DNA of 64,000 nt from Arthrobacter sulfonylureivorans (GCA_004000035.1 RJAE01000012.1:62001-126000), one strand, 5' to 3'; shown: positions 36,361-45,331, counted from the first letter of the stretch. A program made the numbers and translations. Notes: generated by a model not told the origin, from the letters alone.

Positions 36361-36864
36361 CTATTTTTCGAAGTCCTCGGGCTCCACATCCGCAAGGAAT
36401 TCGCGGAACTGGCGCAACTGGCTCTCCGCATTGTCCTGCGCTTCGCCGCCGGATTCATCGTCGTCGGAAGCTTCGGCGATCTTGACCCCCGCCTCCTCCA
36501 TCACCTCGTCCGCGCAGTAGATGGGGCATGGCACACGCAGGGCCACCGCGATGGCATCCGAGGCACGGGAGCTGACCGTAGCGCCGCCGTCGAAAACCAA
36601 CTCGGCGAAGAAGACAGTATCCTGGACGGTGACCAGGCGGACTTCGGTGATGCGCCGGCCCAACGCCTCCACCACATCGTTCAGCAGATCGTGCGTCATG
36701 GGACGCGGCGGCTTGATCCCTTGCTGGGCGAACGCGATGGCGCTGGCTTCCGGAGCACCTATCCAGATGGGAATATGACGTTCGCCGTCGGTTTCTTTGA
36801 GCAGCACCAGCGGCTGGTTCGACGGAAGCTCGATGCGGACTCCGACAACCTCTAGTTCGAGCAT
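36361..36864 (-). CDS. Bifunctional nuclease family protein (DUF151, Rv1829 type)
   Basis: A 167-residue protein of the bifunctional nuclease family, first described as a plant defence-linked DNase/RNase; its bacterial role is unclear. The core RHIPIWIGAPEASAIAFAQQG and MTHDLLNDVVEALG is typical. The C-terminus is acidic. The ATG at 36864 has GGAGG 5 bases upstream and lies 11 bases after ftsR. The 230-base gap downstream, up to resR, shows no gene. Confidence 0.88.
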   Translation of the reverse strand: MLELEVVGVRIELPSNQPLVLLKETDGERHIPIWIGAPEASAIAFAQQGIKPPRPMTHDLLNDVVEALGRRITEVRLVTVQDTVFFAELVFDGGATVSSRASDAIAVALRVPCPIYCADEVMEEAGVKIAEASDDDESGGEAQDNAESQLRQFREFLADVEPEDFEK

Positions 36865-36875
36865 GGCTCCTCCGT

Positions 36876-37625
36876 TCAGCGCTCCATCTGCGACAGATGC
36901 CCATGGACCAGGGCAGTGTGCAGATTCAGGCACAGATCGCTGATTTCCTTGGCGGTTTCCGCGGCACGCGCACGGGAGGCGACATCGCGGCGGGACGCCA
37001 ACGGCGCCACGGCCCGCTCCACCAACCCCACTTCGCGGTCCGCCGCGGCCCGGAAGGACCGGAGGTGCCGCGGTTCGATTCCGTGGCTACCCAACTGCAT
37101 GCAGGCGCGGACCACCTTGAGAGCGTGTTCGTCGAACCGCGTGTCCTGCTCGTGGATCAGGCCGTAGGCGAGCAGGTCGTCCACCAATTCCTGCGAAGCT
37201 CCGCTGACCTGCAGGAGCTCGCCCCGGGTTAGTGCCCGGCCGCGACCATTCAGTTCAGCGGCAAGCGGGTCGGAGACCATCCGGGGCGCCAGCGTCATTC
37301 CGCCGGGCAGCGCCTCAGGCCGCTCGCCGCGGTCGATCGCGTCCAGATAGTCCTTGATCACCTTGAGCGGCAGGTACTGGTCCCGCTGCAACGCCAGCAC
37401 AAAACGGAGCCGTTCAACGTCCTGGCCAGTGTATTTCCGGTAGCCGGCCGGCGTGCGCTGGGGGCTGATCAGCCCCTTTTCCTCCAAGAACCGGATCTTC
37501 GAGGCGCTGATCTGTGGGAACTCGTCCGTCAGCTGCTGCAACACCTCGCCGATATTGAGGACGCTGCTGCGGTAGCCCTCCCGGGACGACCCGAGGGTGC
37601 GCCGCGCTGGCTGGGACGCCGGCAC
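36876..37625 (-). CDS. ftsR: MerR-family regulator FtsR (Rv1828 type)
   Basis: In C. glutamicum FtsR is a MerR-type activator of ftsZ encoded next to the FHA protein gene odhI. This 249-residue protein lies 3 bases after the FHA gene, exactly that context. The winged helix-turn-helix (about 22-95) reads ISASKIRFLEEKGLISPQRTPAGYRKYT, and a second DNA-binding-like C-terminal half follows, as in Rv1828. The GTG start at 37625 is dictated by spacing. The palindrome at 631-649 is its candidate target. Confidence 0.9.
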   Translation of the reverse strand: MPASQPARRTLGSSREGYRSSVLNIGEVLQQLTDEFPQISASKIRFLEEKGLISPQRTPAGYRKYTGQDVERLRFVLALQRDQYLPLKVIKDYLDAIDRGERPEALPGGMTLAPRMVSDPLAAELNGRGRALTRGELLQVSGASQELVDDLLAYGLIHEQDTRFDEHALKVVRACMQLGSHGIEPRHLRSFRAAADREVGLVERAVAPLASRRDVASRARAAETAKEISDLCLNLHTALVHGHLSQMER

Positions 37626-37628
37626 CGG

Positions 37629-38108
37629 TTAGCCCTGCCCCTTTGCCGCCGTGCCTGCATAGAAGGTCAGGCGGAACTTGCCGATCTGCACTTCGTTTCC
37701 GGTCCGCAATAGCAAGCTGTCCACCCGGTCGTTGTTGACGTAGGTGCCGTTGAGGCTGCCCGAGTCAACGACCATGAAGCCGTCCCCGGACCGACGGAAT
37801 TCGACATGTTTGCGGGAGACCGTCACATCGTCCAGGAAGATGTCCGCCTCGGGGTGCCGGCCAGCCGTGGTCACGTCCTGGTCCAGCAGGAACCGGGCAC
37901 CGGCATTGGGGCCGCCGTGGGCTATCAGCAGCGCCGAGCCGGCCGGCAATGCTGCCACCGATGCTTCCTCCTCGGAGCTGAGCATCGGCGTGGCTGCGTG
38001 GACCACAGTCTGCGGCGGCAAAAAGATGGATGTGGTTTCCGCATGCGCCTCCGGGTGCCGGCCTTCGCCGTTCCCTTTGTTTGCGGCGTTGCGAGCGTCG
38101 CCCACCAT
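37629..38108 (-). CDS. garA: FHA-domain metabolic regulator GarA/OdhI
   Basis: GarA/OdhI binds and inhibits 2-oxoglutarate dehydrogenase (and glutamate metabolism enzymes in mycobacteria) until phosphorylated by Ser/Thr kinases. The ATG at 38108, 8 bases after GGAGG, gives 159 residues. The phosphorylated motif ETTSIF is at 24-29, with Thr25/Thr26. The FHA domain (about 75-145) holds GRHPEADIFLDDVTVSRKH and SLNGTYVN, the phosphothreonine-binding face. The window's PASTA kinase is a candidate partner. A terminator-like hairpin separates it from gcvH. Confidence 0.95.
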   Translation of the reverse strand: MVGDARNAANKGNGEGRHPEAHAETTSIFLPPQTVVHAATPMLSSEEEASVAALPAGSALLIAHGGPNAGARFLLDQDVTTAGRHPEADIFLDDVTVSRKHVEFRRSGDGFMVVDSGSLNGTYVNNDRVDSLLLRTGNEVQIGKFRLTFYAGTAAKGQG

Positions 38109-38133
38109 CAATAGATCCTCCGTAAAAATGTAG

Positions 38134-38162
38134 CGGCCAACCGGTCCAAGACCGGCTGGCCG
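38134..38162 (-). terminator. Terminator or attenuator between gcvH and garA
   Basis: On the minus strand CGGCCAGCCGGTC and GACCGGTTGGCCG pair (13 bp, including one G-U) around a TTG loop, followed by CTACATTTTTACGG with five Ts. It lies in the 73-base gap between gcvH and garA, so part of the gcvH transcripts should end here. Confidence 0.7.
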
Positions 38163-38181
38163 TCGATTGGTTCCGGTAGCT

Positions 38182-38568
38182 CTAGCCTACCTGCTGTTCA
38201 TACTCCGGGGCACTGAGCAGGGTCTCCAGTGCCCCGGGATCCGAGAGCTTGACCTCCAGCAGCCAGCCCTCCCCGTAAGGATCGGAGTTAATCAGTGCCG
38301 GATCGGACTCCAGTGCGTCGTTGACGGCCACCACTTCGCCGCTCACCGGAGCGTAGATGTCGCTGACACTCTTGGTCGATTCCACTTCACCAACGACGTC
38401 GTTAGCGGTGATGGAGGAGCCGGCTTCCGGCATCTGCACATAGACCACGTCGCCGAGGGCGTCCTGGGCAAAGTCGGTGATGCCCAGGCGCACAGTGCCC
38501 TCGGCATCTGCGGCAGCCACCCACTCGTGCTCAGCGGTGTACTTCAGGTCTGCGGGAATATTGCTCAT
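38182..38568 (-). CDS. gcvH: Glycine cleavage system H protein
   Basis: GcvH carries the methylamine group on a lipoyl arm between the P and T proteins of glycine cleavage. The ATG at 38568 with AAAGG 6 bases upstream gives 128 residues starting MSNIPADLKYTAEHEW. The lipoyl lysine is Lys66 in VESTKSVSDIYAP. Other gcv genes are absent from the window, so GcvH may also serve lipoate metabolism. No glycine riboswitch is evident in the 250-base region upstream. Confidence 0.96.
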   Translation of the reverse strand: MSNIPADLKYTAEHEWVAAADAEGTVRLGITDFAQDALGDVVYVQMPEAGSSITANDVVGEVESTKSVSDIYAPVSGEVVAVNDALESDPALINSDPYGEGWLLEVKLSDPGALETLLSAPEYEQQVG

Positions 38569-38782
38569 CGGTTGCCTTTCTCGCACCATGGACGTCCAGT
38601 TGCTGCAGGCAAGGAACGAACTCCCCGCCATCGCTGAAAGTATAGGCACACAAGGCCCTGCACAAGCTAATGGAAAGGCCCGTTGGCCTCACCGGACCAC
38701 TCGACCTTTGCGGCGGAACCGGAGCCCCACCGGCCGAACGGCGCGCCGGGCAGCGTCGCGTGAGGCGTACGCTGTACACTTG

Positions 38783-38803
38783 TCACGGTAGATTTCCCCG
38801 TGA
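38783..38803 (+). promoter_or_regulatory. Putative operator of the TetR gene
   Basis: TCACGG-N9-CCGTGA is a perfect inverted repeat at 38783-38803, between a TACACT -10-like box (38775-38780) and the TetR start. Its position suggests self-repression. Confidence 0.5.
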
Positions 38804-38817
38804 TGATAGGTGGCGGA

Positions 38818-39558
38818 ATGAGTCGGAACGCCGACGGCAGAACGCGCGTGCGCCTCAACCGGAGCCGGGTCCTGGAGACCGCCGTCGCTCTGGCAGACAC
38901 GCTGGGGATCGACGCGCTCAGCATGCGCCGGCTCGCGCAGGAGCTCGATGTGGTCCCGATGGCGCTGTACAAGCACGTCGCCGACAAGGAGGACCTGCTC
39001 GACGGGATGGTGGAGGTGCTCATCCGGGAGATCGACCCGCCGGCCCCAGGCGCCGATTGGAGAAACGCCATCCGGCAGCGGGTGCTCTCTGCCCGGCAGG
39101 CGCTCCAGCGCCATGCGTGGGCCCGGCAGGCGATCGAATCCCGTGCACGTCCCACCCCCGCCGTGCTGGAGTATCAGGATTCGTTCGCCGGTATCTTCCT
39201 CGCGGGCGGCTTCACCCCGGATCTGGCCCACCACGTCATGCACGCCTTGGGGGGTCGGATGTGGGGATTCACGCAGGAACTCTTCGACGGGTCGGCCGCC
39301 CCAGCGGCGGAAGCACCGCCCGCGCTGACGCCGGAAGCGCAGGCGGCCATGTTCGCCCAGATGCAGGAGCTGTACCCGAACATCGTCACCGTCGCCACCG
39401 CGGCGCAACACGACGACGGCTCGGTCGTCGCTCACGGCTGTGACGATCAGTTCGAGTTCGAATTCGCGCTGGACCTGCTCCTCGACGGATTCGAGAGACT
39501 CCACCGGCAGGGCTGGTCGTCCGCGCAGGTGAGGAAGCAGCATGATCCGGCCCGCTAA
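38818..39558 (+). CDS. TetR-family transcriptional regulator
   Basis: A 246-residue repressor of the TetR family. The helix-turn-helix (about 13-60) reads VLETAVALADTLGIDALSMRRLAQELDVVPMALYKHVADKEDLLDG. The C-terminal half is the larger TetR_C type seen in tetracycline or macrolide regulators, with its own acidic loop. The ATG at 38818, after GGTGGCGGA, is preferred to the GTG at 38800, which falls inside the inverted repeat. No target gene is adjacent (gcvH is divergent, tRNA-Pro is downstream), so its ligand and regulon are unknown. Confidence 0.85.
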   Translation: MSRNADGRTRVRLNRSRVLETAVALADTLGIDALSMRRLAQELDVVPMALYKHVADKEDLLDGMVEVLIREIDPPAPGADWRNAIRQRVLSARQALQRHAWARQAIESRARPTPAVLEYQDSFAGIFLAGGFTPDLAHHVMHALGGRMWGFTQELFDGSAAPAAEAPPALTPEAQAAMFAQMQELYPNIVTVATAAQHDDGSVVAHGCDDQFEFEFALDLLLDGFERLHRQGWSSAQVRKQHDPAR

Positions 39559-39597
39559 GCCAGGGCTCTAGCTTGGCGTTCAGCCCACCCACACGAC

Positions 39598-39631
39598 AAC
39601 GTCCCGCTGCCCGTCTGGGCGGCGGGACGTT
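39598..39631 (+). terminator. Terminator after the TetR gene
   Basis: AACGTCCCGC at 39598-39607 pairs with GCGGGACGTT at 39622-39631 (10 bp) around a 14-base loop, 40 bases after the stop codon. Confidence 0.6.
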
Positions 39632-39650
39632 CATTAGTGTCGGAAACCAC

Positions 39651-39693
39651 AAAGGGCCGCTAACCAGTATTTCTACTGGCCAGCCGCCCTTTT
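39651..39693 (-). terminator. Hairpin terminating the tRNA-Pro transcript
   Basis: Read on the minus strand, directly 3' of the tRNA, AAAGGG...CCAGTA-GAAA-TACTGG...CCCTTT forms a long interrupted stem with a GAAA-type loop. Confidence 0.6.
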
Positions 39694-39696
39694 CCG

Positions 39697-39770
39697 TCGG
39701 GTTGACAGGATTTGAACCTGCGACCCCCTGACCCCCAGTCAGGTGCGCTACCAAGCTGCGCCACAACCCG
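39697..39770 (-). tRNA. tRNA-Pro (anticodon GGG)
   Basis: The 74 bases fold as a cloverleaf: acceptor stem CGGGTTG / CAACCCG with discriminator A, anticodon stem CCTGA / TCAGG around the 7-base loop CTGGGGG (anticodon GGG), and T-arm GCAGGTTCAAATCCTGT. The 3' CCA is not encoded. The gene lies 128 bases after der and reads CCC and CCU proline codons. Confidence 0.95.
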
Positions 39771-39898
39771 AAGTTCCGCCTTCATGCATCCGGCGGAACC
39801 ACCTCAAATACTGTACAGCATTTTTACTCCCGCCATGACCACTCGGCGCCGCCCCGGGGCGGCGGCCGCCGGCACGTTGTCCGGCGGCCACAGCTTGG

Positions 39899-41452
39899 TC
39901 AGCGCTTGCGTGCCCGCTTCTCGCGAACGCGCATGCTGACTTCGATCGGGGTTCCTTCGAAACCGAAGGTTTCGCGCAGCCGGCGGGTGATGAACCGGCG
40001 GTAGCCAGGGTCCAGGAAGCCGGTGGTGAACAGCACAAACTTTGGCGGCCGCGAGGTCGCCTGCGTGCCGAACAGGATGCGCGGTTGCTTGCCGCCGCGC
40101 ACCGGGTGCGGATGGGCGGCCACCAGTTCGCCCAGGAACGCGTTGAGGCGGCCGGTGGGGATGCGCTTGTCCCAGGACTCGAGCGCCCGGTCCAGCGCCG
40201 GCACGAGCCTGTCCTTGTGCCAGCCGGTCTTCGCCGAAATATTTACCCGAGGAGCCCACTCCACGTGGGCCAGGTCCTGCTCGATCTCGCGTTCGAGGTA
40301 CCGGCGGCGGTCGTCGTCCAACAGGTCCCACTTGTTGAAGGCGAGCACCAGCGCCCGGCCGGAGTCGATCGCCAACTGCAGGATGCGCACGTCCTGCTCG
40401 CTGAGCACCTCATCCACGGCCAGCAGCACGACGGCGACCTCCGCCTTTTCGAGCGCGGCCTGCGTCCGCAGCGACGCATAGAAATCGGCGCCCTGCTGCA
40501 TGTGCACGCGGCGGCGGATGCCGGCCGTGTCCACGAACCGCCAGGTGCGTCCGCCCAGCTCGATCATTTCGTCGACGGGATCACGCGTGGTGCCGGCCAG
40601 CGAGTCGACCACCACCCGTTCGCTGCCCGCCAGCTTGTTGAGCAGCGACGACTTGCCCACGTTCGGGCGGCCGATCAGCGCGACCCTGCGGGGACCGCCG
40701 GTGCGCTCCAGTCCCCCGTAGGCGGAGAATTCGGGCAGCACGTCCATGACTGCGTCAAGCATGTCGGCCGCGCCCCGGCCATGCAGCGCCGACACGGGGT
40801 AAGGCTCGCCGAAGCCAAGGCCCCACAGCGTGGTGGCTTCGGCTTCCTGGGCCATGTCGTCCACCTTGTTGGCCACCAGGATGACTGGCTTCTTCTTGCG
40901 GCGCAGCATCTTCACGACTGCTTCGTCGGTGGCGGTGGCGCCCACGTTGGCGTCGACTACCAGCAGAACGGCGTCGGCCATGTCCACCGCGATCTCGGCC
41001 TGGTCGGCCACGCGGGCGTGGATTCCCCTGGCGTCGTGTTCCCAGCCACCGGTGTCCACCAGCGTGAAGGGGCGTCCGTTCCAGTGGGCCGAGTAGGAGA
41101 CGCGATCACGGGTGACACCGGGGGTGTCTTCGACCACTGCCTCCCGGCGGCCCAGGATCCTGTTCACCAGCGTCGACTTGCCCACATTGGGCCGGCCCAC
41201 GATGGCCAGCACCGGTGCTACGCGGAGCGGCTCTTCCTCGGAGATGGGTTCTTCTCCGGCGGCCAGCAGCGCGGCGTCTTCGTCATCAAGCTCATAGTCC
41301 GCCAAGCCGGCGCGCAGCGATGCTGCCCGCAACTCGGCTTCGTCGTCGTCAAGCGCAAGCATGCGCTCGACGACCTGGTCTTCGCCCGCCGGACGGTATT
41401 CCTCGTCGGCCGGCCGTTCCGCCGGGGAGGATCCGGGCTGGGTCTCACTCAT
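39899..41452 (-). CDS. der: Ribosome-assembly GTPase Der (EngA)
   Basis: Der is a double GTPase needed for 50S subunit maturation. The ATG at 41452 (AGAAGGA 7 bases upstream) gives 517 residues: an acidic N-terminal extension of about 78 residues, GTPase 1 with GRPNVGKS at 86-93 and DTPGVTRDR, GTPase 2 with a second GRPNVGKS near 260 and NKWDLL, and a C-terminal KH-like domain. The extension is longer than in E. coli but common in actinobacteria. It overlaps the plsC-type gene by 8 bases. Confidence 0.96.
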   Translation of the reverse strand: MSETQPGSSPAERPADEEYRPAGEDQVVERMLALDDDEAELRAASLRAGLADYELDDEDAALLAAGEEPISEEEPLRVAPVLAIVGRPNVGKSTLVNRILGRREAVVEDTPGVTRDRVSYSAHWNGRPFTLVDTGGWEHDARGIHARVADQAEIAVDMADAVLLVVDANVGATATDEAVVKMLRRKKKPVILVANKVDDMAQEAEATTLWGLGFGEPYPVSALHGRGAADMLDAVMDVLPEFSAYGGLERTGGPRRVALIGRPNVGKSSLLNKLAGSERVVVDSLAGTTRDPVDEMIELGGRTWRFVDTAGIRRRVHMQQGADFYASLRTQAALEKAEVAVVLLAVDEVLSEQDVRILQLAIDSGRALVLAFNKWDLLDDDRRRYLEREIEQDLAHVEWAPRVNISAKTGWHKDRLVPALDRALESWDKRIPTGRLNAFLGELVAAHPHPVRGGKQPRILFGTQATSRPPKFVLFTTGFLDPGYRRFITRRLRETFGFEGTPIEVSMRVREKRARKR

Positions 41453-42185
41453 CGTCTGTTCCTTCTGGGTAGGCTGCAAGCCGGTTGTCGTCGCGGGTGT
41501 TGTCGGCCGGAAGCCGCTGCCCGGTGAACGCCACGCTGTGCCGGACATGGCCGGACAACTGCCGGCGGATCGCTTCGGCTGCAGTGTCCATTGAAACACG
41601 CCCGGACGCCGAGGGCAGCCGCCGATAGGTCTGCGGTGTACCGAACGCTACGTGGAAGACCCTGCCGGGCCGCGGGATGGTGTCCCGGTGCTCTCCGCTG
41701 ATCCGGGTGCCGAGCACCGCCACGGGCACCACGGGAGCGCCGCTGATCAAGGCCAGCCAGGCCACCCCGGAACTGACCTCGGCGGCGTCCCCGGCGCCCC
41801 GGCTTCCCTCGGGCAGGATTCCGACGCAGCGGCCCTCGTCCAACAAGGCTTTGGCGTCGCTGAGGGCCGCCCGGTCACCGCTGCGGTCCACCGGAATCTG
41901 GCCGGAGTAGTGCAGGAGCGTGCCGAGGAACCCGGTGAACATTTCCTGTTTGACCAGCACGTGCATGGGGCGCGGCGCCGCACCCACCATCACCGGACCG
42001 TCGAGGTAGCTCAGGTGGTTGGCTGCGAAGATGACCGGGCCGCCGGCCGGAACATTTTCGCGTCCATGGACCCGGGTCCGGTAGACCAGATGGTCCAGTA
42101 CCCTGCCCACCGGCCGGCCCCAGCGCGGACCCCAACGGACGGGGGTTGTGAATCCCCCGGCCCGGGCGGGCTCAGTGCGCGGCAT
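41445..42185 (-). CDS. Second PlsC-family acyltransferase
   Basis: A 246-residue 1-acylglycerol-3-phosphate acyltransferase-like enzyme. NHLSYLD at 56-62 and [10 protein letters not shown] are the catalytic and substrate motifs. The ATG at 42185 overlaps cmk by 14 bases and has only a weak ribosome site, implying translational coupling. It is the usual neighbour of cmk and der in Actinobacteria. It is distinct from the longer PlsC-type protein at 25333. Confidence 0.9.
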   Translation of the reverse strand: MPRTEPARAGGFTTPVRWGPRWGRPVGRVLDHLVYRTRVHGRENVPAGGPVIFAANHLSYLDGPVMVGAAPRPMHVLVKQEMFTGFLGTLLHYSGQIPVDRSGDRAALSDAKALLDEGRCVGILPEGSRGAGDAAEVSSGVAWLALISGAPVVPVAVLGTRISGEHRDTIPRPGRVFHVAFGTPQTYRRLPSASGRVSMDTAAEAIRRQLSGHVRHSVAFTGQRLPADNTRDDNRLAAYPEGTDDE

Positions 42186-42876
42186 GCCGCACGACGGCGA
42201 GCACCGCTTCCACGGTCTGTTCGAAGTCCAGGTCGGACGAATCCACGGTGAAAACACCGTCCGCGGCCTCGGAGAAATTCACCACCGTCGAATCCTTCGC
42301 GTCCCGGGCCAGCACCTGCTCGTGCAGGTCCGCGTCGCTCTGGGTTCCGCCCAGTTGGAGGCCGCGCCGGCGCAGCCTGGCCTCCTCGCTGGCGGTCAGC
42401 AGCAACCGCACCTCGGCGTCCGGCGCAACTACCGTGGTGATGTCGCGGCCCTCGGCAACAATCCGGCGGCCTGAATCCGCAATGATCTGCTGCTGGCGTC
42501 GGACCAGTTCGGCCCGTGCGCCCAGCGTGGTGGCCACGGCGCTGACCGAAGCGGAGATGGACGGCTCGCGGATCTCGTCGGTGATGTCGGTCGAACCGAT
42601 GCGCACAAATTCATCGTCCGGGTTGGTGCTGATCTGCAGGTCCACGTCCTTGCAGGCTTGCTCGACCGCAGCCGCATCGGCCAGATCCACACCGGTGTTG
42701 ACGCAGTACCAGGTCACGGCGCGGTACATGGCTCCGGTGTCCAGGTAGGACGCGTGCAGCCGGCGCGCGGTTTCCTTGCTGACGGACGACTTGCCGGAGC
42801 CCGAGGGCCCGTCGATGGCGACCACCAGGGCCTTGCCCAGCCGGTAACGAGCCATGTCAACTTCCGCCGCGCTCAT
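42172..42876 (-). CDS. cmk: Cytidylate kinase
   Basis: Cmk phosphorylates CMP and dCMP with ATP. The ATG at 42876 overlaps the tyrA stop by 4 bases and gives 234 residues. The P-loop GPSGSGKSS lies near 22-30; LDTGAMYRAVT and EGRDITTVV(A) are the nucleotide-binding segments. The long open frame further upstream is a shadow of tyrA. Confidence 0.95.
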   Translation of the reverse strand: MSAAEVDMARYRLGKALVVAIDGPSGSGKSSVSKETARRLHASYLDTGAMYRAVTWYCVNTGVDLADAAAVEQACKDVDLQISTNPDDEFVRIGSTDITDEIREPSISASVSAVATTLGARAELVRRQQQIIADSGRRIVAEGRDITTVVAPDAEVRLLLTASEEARLRRRGLQLGGTQSDADLHEQVLARDAKDSTVVNFSEAADGVFTVDSSDLDFEQTVEAVLAVVRHAAH

Positions 42877-43991
42877 TGCACAACCTTCCATCCATGTGAG
42901 GTGAGATATTCGATCAGTTCGTGGCGCTTGCTGGGCAGCACCGCAATCTCCGCCAGCCCCACCGGCTGACCGGCCGAGTGCGCCAGGCGGAGGTCTTCCA
43001 GGTTGATGCCCACTTCGCCGATTTCGGTGAGCAGGCGGGCGATTTGGCCAGGGGTATCGTCGACCAGCACGGTCAGCCACGCAAACGCCTGCGGTGGCGC
43101 ACCGTGCTTGCCCGGAATCCGGGCCTGGCCGGCGTTGCCCTCGCTGATCAGCTGGGCCATATCCAGCCGGGCGCCGTCGGCCTCCGGCTGTTCCAGAGTG
43201 TTGATCAGCCGTTCCAGATCCTCGCGGACGCCGTACAGCAGGTCCACCAACCGGGCCGCATTGGCGCCCAGGATCTGCACCCACAGCGCCGGGTCGCTGG
43301 CGGCGATCCTGGTCACGTCGCGCAGGCCTTGGCCCGAGAGCGACAAGGCATGCGCCGGCGTGTCCTGCAGCCGGCTGGCCAGCAGCGAGGACATGACCTG
43401 GGGCAGGTGCGAGATCATCGCCACGGACGTGTCATGCTCGTCCGCAGACATCCGCGACACCACGGCGCTCAGATCGATGGCCAGCGCCTGTGCGGTCTTC
43501 ACGGCGCCCGGCAACGACAGCTCCGACGGGCACAGGACCCACGGCATCGACGTGAAGATCTCGCCGCGGGCCGCGACCGGACCCGATTTTTCCCGGCCGG
43601 CCATCGGGTGGGTGCCCACGTAGCGGCCAAGGTCGGCCTCGGTCAGGTCCGGGTCCTTGGCCAGTGCCTCGAAGATCGACGTCTTGACGCTGGCGATGTC
43701 CACCACGACGGCGTCCTGGTAATCGCGCAGCGCCTGGGACACGACGGCGGCGGTTACGTCCGGCGGAGCCGCGACGACCACCAATTGTGGCTCCACGCGT
43801 TCGTCTGCCGGCAGGGCGCGTCCGGCGCCGATGTCCTGTGCCACGGCTTGGGCCGACGGCGAGGGATCCGACAGCAGGACGTCAATGCCGCGGGCACGCA
43901 GGCCGAGGCCGATGCTGGCTCCAAGCAGCCCGGTTCCGATCACCAGGACCGGTCCGGACAGATGGGTAGCCTGCACATGTGCTGGGTTCAC
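42873..43991 (-). CDS. tyrA: Prephenate dehydrogenase
   Basis: TyrA oxidatively decarboxylates prephenate to 4-hydroxyphenylpyruvate in tyrosine synthesis. The 372-residue protein has the Rossmann loop GTGLLGAS (19-26), the catalytic GTHPMAGREKSG segment, MISHLPQ, and a C-terminal ACT-like regulatory domain (about 298-372) that may bind tyrosine. It starts at GTG 43991, 3 bases after rluB. Together with aroG it gives the window two aromatic-pathway enzymes at separate places. Confidence 0.95.
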   Translation of the reverse strand: MNPAHVQATHLSGPVLVIGTGLLGASIGLGLRARGIDVLLSDPSPSAQAVAQDIGAGRALPADERVEPQLVVVAAPPDVTAAVVSQALRDYQDAVVVDIASVKTSIFEALAKDPDLTEADLGRYVGTHPMAGREKSGPVAARGEIFTSMPWVLCPSELSLPGAVKTAQALAIDLSAVVSRMSADEHDTSVAMISHLPQVMSSLLASRLQDTPAHALSLSGQGLRDVTRIAASDPALWVQILGANAARLVDLLYGVREDLERLINTLEQPEADGARLDMAQLISEGNAGQARIPGKHGAPPQAFAWLTVLVDDTPGQIARLLTEIGEVGINLEDLRLAHSAGQPVGLAEIAVLPSKRHELIEYLTSHGWKVVQ

Positions 43992-43994
43992 CTG

Positions 43995-45272
43995 CTACAT
44001 CCCCACCAATGCCAGCAAGTGTCCGGCTTCTTGGCGGCCCAGGGCGCGGATGCTGCCCTGGCGCTGATCGCCCAGCCGGATCGGTCCGACCTGGATCCGG
44101 ACCAGCCGTTCCACCGGGTGGCCGACGGCGTCGAACAAGCGCCGTACCACCCGGTTTTTGCCCGAGTGCAGCACGACTTCCACCAGGACGTGTCCCGGCG
44201 TGGAGTCCACCAGCTTGAACGAATCAACCGAGGAGACGCCGTCATCCAGTTCGATTCCGGCCTTCATCTGCGCCCCAACACCGTGGGCCATGGGCCCGCG
44301 GACCTGCACCAAGTACGTCTTGGGGACCTGATAGGACGGATGGGTGAGGCGGTTGGCCAGTTCGCCGTCGTTGGTCAGCAGCAGCAGGCCCTCGGTGGCC
44401 TGGTCCAGCCGGCCCACATGGAACAGCCGCTGGCCCTGCTGGGGCTTTAGGTAGTCGCTGATGCACGGGCGCCCTTCGGGATCCTCCATCGTGGAGACAA
44501 CGCCCTTGGGCTTGTTGAAGACCAGGTAGGTCAGCGTCTCGTCCATCTGCACGCGGATACCGTCCACGTGGATGACCGCGTGGGTGGGGTCCACCCGCAC
44601 GCCGAGCTCGCGCACGACGACGCCGTCCACTTCAACCCGGCCGGCCTGGATCAATTCTTCGCACACGCGGCGCGAGGCGACACCGGCCCCGGCGAGAACC
44701 TTCTGCAGGCGCACGCCCTCGGGATCGTGCGAATCGGAGACCGCTCCTGCGCCCGTGCCGGCGCGCGAACCACGACCGGGTCGGCTGACCGGGCCCAGAT
44801 TCTGGCCGAAGCGCTCCCGGCCGAAGGCCTTGGGCCCGGCGGGGCGCTGCGGCTTCGCACCGCGGGCCTTGACTGCACCTGCCTTGCCGGCACCTGCCTT
44901 GCCCGAACCGCCCTGGCCGGCGGCCTTGCTGCCGTACGGTTTGCCGGTTCCCGGCTTGCCTGCGCCGGGGCCCGCTGTCGACGGCTTGCGGCTCCCCTGC
45001 TTGCCCGTGCCAGGTTCTGCCGGTCCCCTACGGGCACCATGCTGACCGGCGCCCTGACCGAACTCGGTGCGGTTCTGGTCCCGTCCGGCTCCGGCGCCGG
45101 AGCGGCCGCCGCCCGGCTTGCCGGCACCGCTCCCCTGGCCGGGACGGCCGCGTCCCTGGGCCGAGCCGCCTTCCGATCGACGCTGGGCGTCGTCCGAACG
45201 GCGGGCGTCGCCGGGACGCTTTCCGCCGCGGGGATTATTCCGTCCGGAACCGGAACGAGGCGGTTGTGTCAT
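43995..45272 (-). CDS. rluB: 23S rRNA pseudouridine synthase RluB with long basic tail
   Basis: This RsuA/RluB-family enzyme isomerises uridine in 23S rRNA helix 89. Of 425 residues, about 1-185 are a Gly/Lys/Arg-rich low-complexity extension. An S4 RNA-binding domain (about 187-234) and the catalytic domain follow, with GRLDQATEGLLLLTNDG and catalytic Asp290. The size of the extension is unusual but similar tails occur in Micrococcaceae. The alternative, RsuA, is less likely given the scpB neighbour. Confidence 0.92.
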   Translation of the reverse strand: MTQPPRSGSGRNNPRGGKRPGDARRSDDAQRRSEGGSAQGRGRPGQGSGAGKPGGGRSGAGAGRDQNRTEFGQGAGQHGARRGPAEPGTGKQGSRKPSTAGPGAGKPGTGKPYGSKAAGQGGSGKAGAGKAGAVKARGAKPQRPAGPKAFGRERFGQNLGPVSRPGRGSRAGTGAGAVSDSHDPEGVRLQKVLAGAGVASRRVCEELIQAGRVEVDGVVVRELGVRVDPTHAVIHVDGIRVQMDETLTYLVFNKPKGVVSTMEDPEGRPCISDYLKPQQGQRLFHVGRLDQATEGLLLLTNDGELANRLTHPSYQVPKTYLVQVRGPMAHGVGAQMKAGIELDDGVSSVDSFKLVDSTPGHVLVEVVLHSGKNRVVRRLFDAVGHPVERLVRIQVGPIRLGDQRQGSIRALGRQEAGHLLALVGM

Positions 45273-45331
45273 GGTGGATCCTTACCCGTGGGAACTACGT
45301 CAATGGTCTGGCGCTGCCGGCTGCCGGCAGT

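Noticed and set aside
38569-38817. Glycine riboswitch upstream of gcvH
   Set aside because: No tandem aptamer-like structure or terminator is visible, and the space is shared with the divergent TetR promoter.
39697-39770. tRNA-Pro as an integration site
   Set aside because: No integrase, no direct repeat of the tRNA 3' end and no foreign genes were found on either side.
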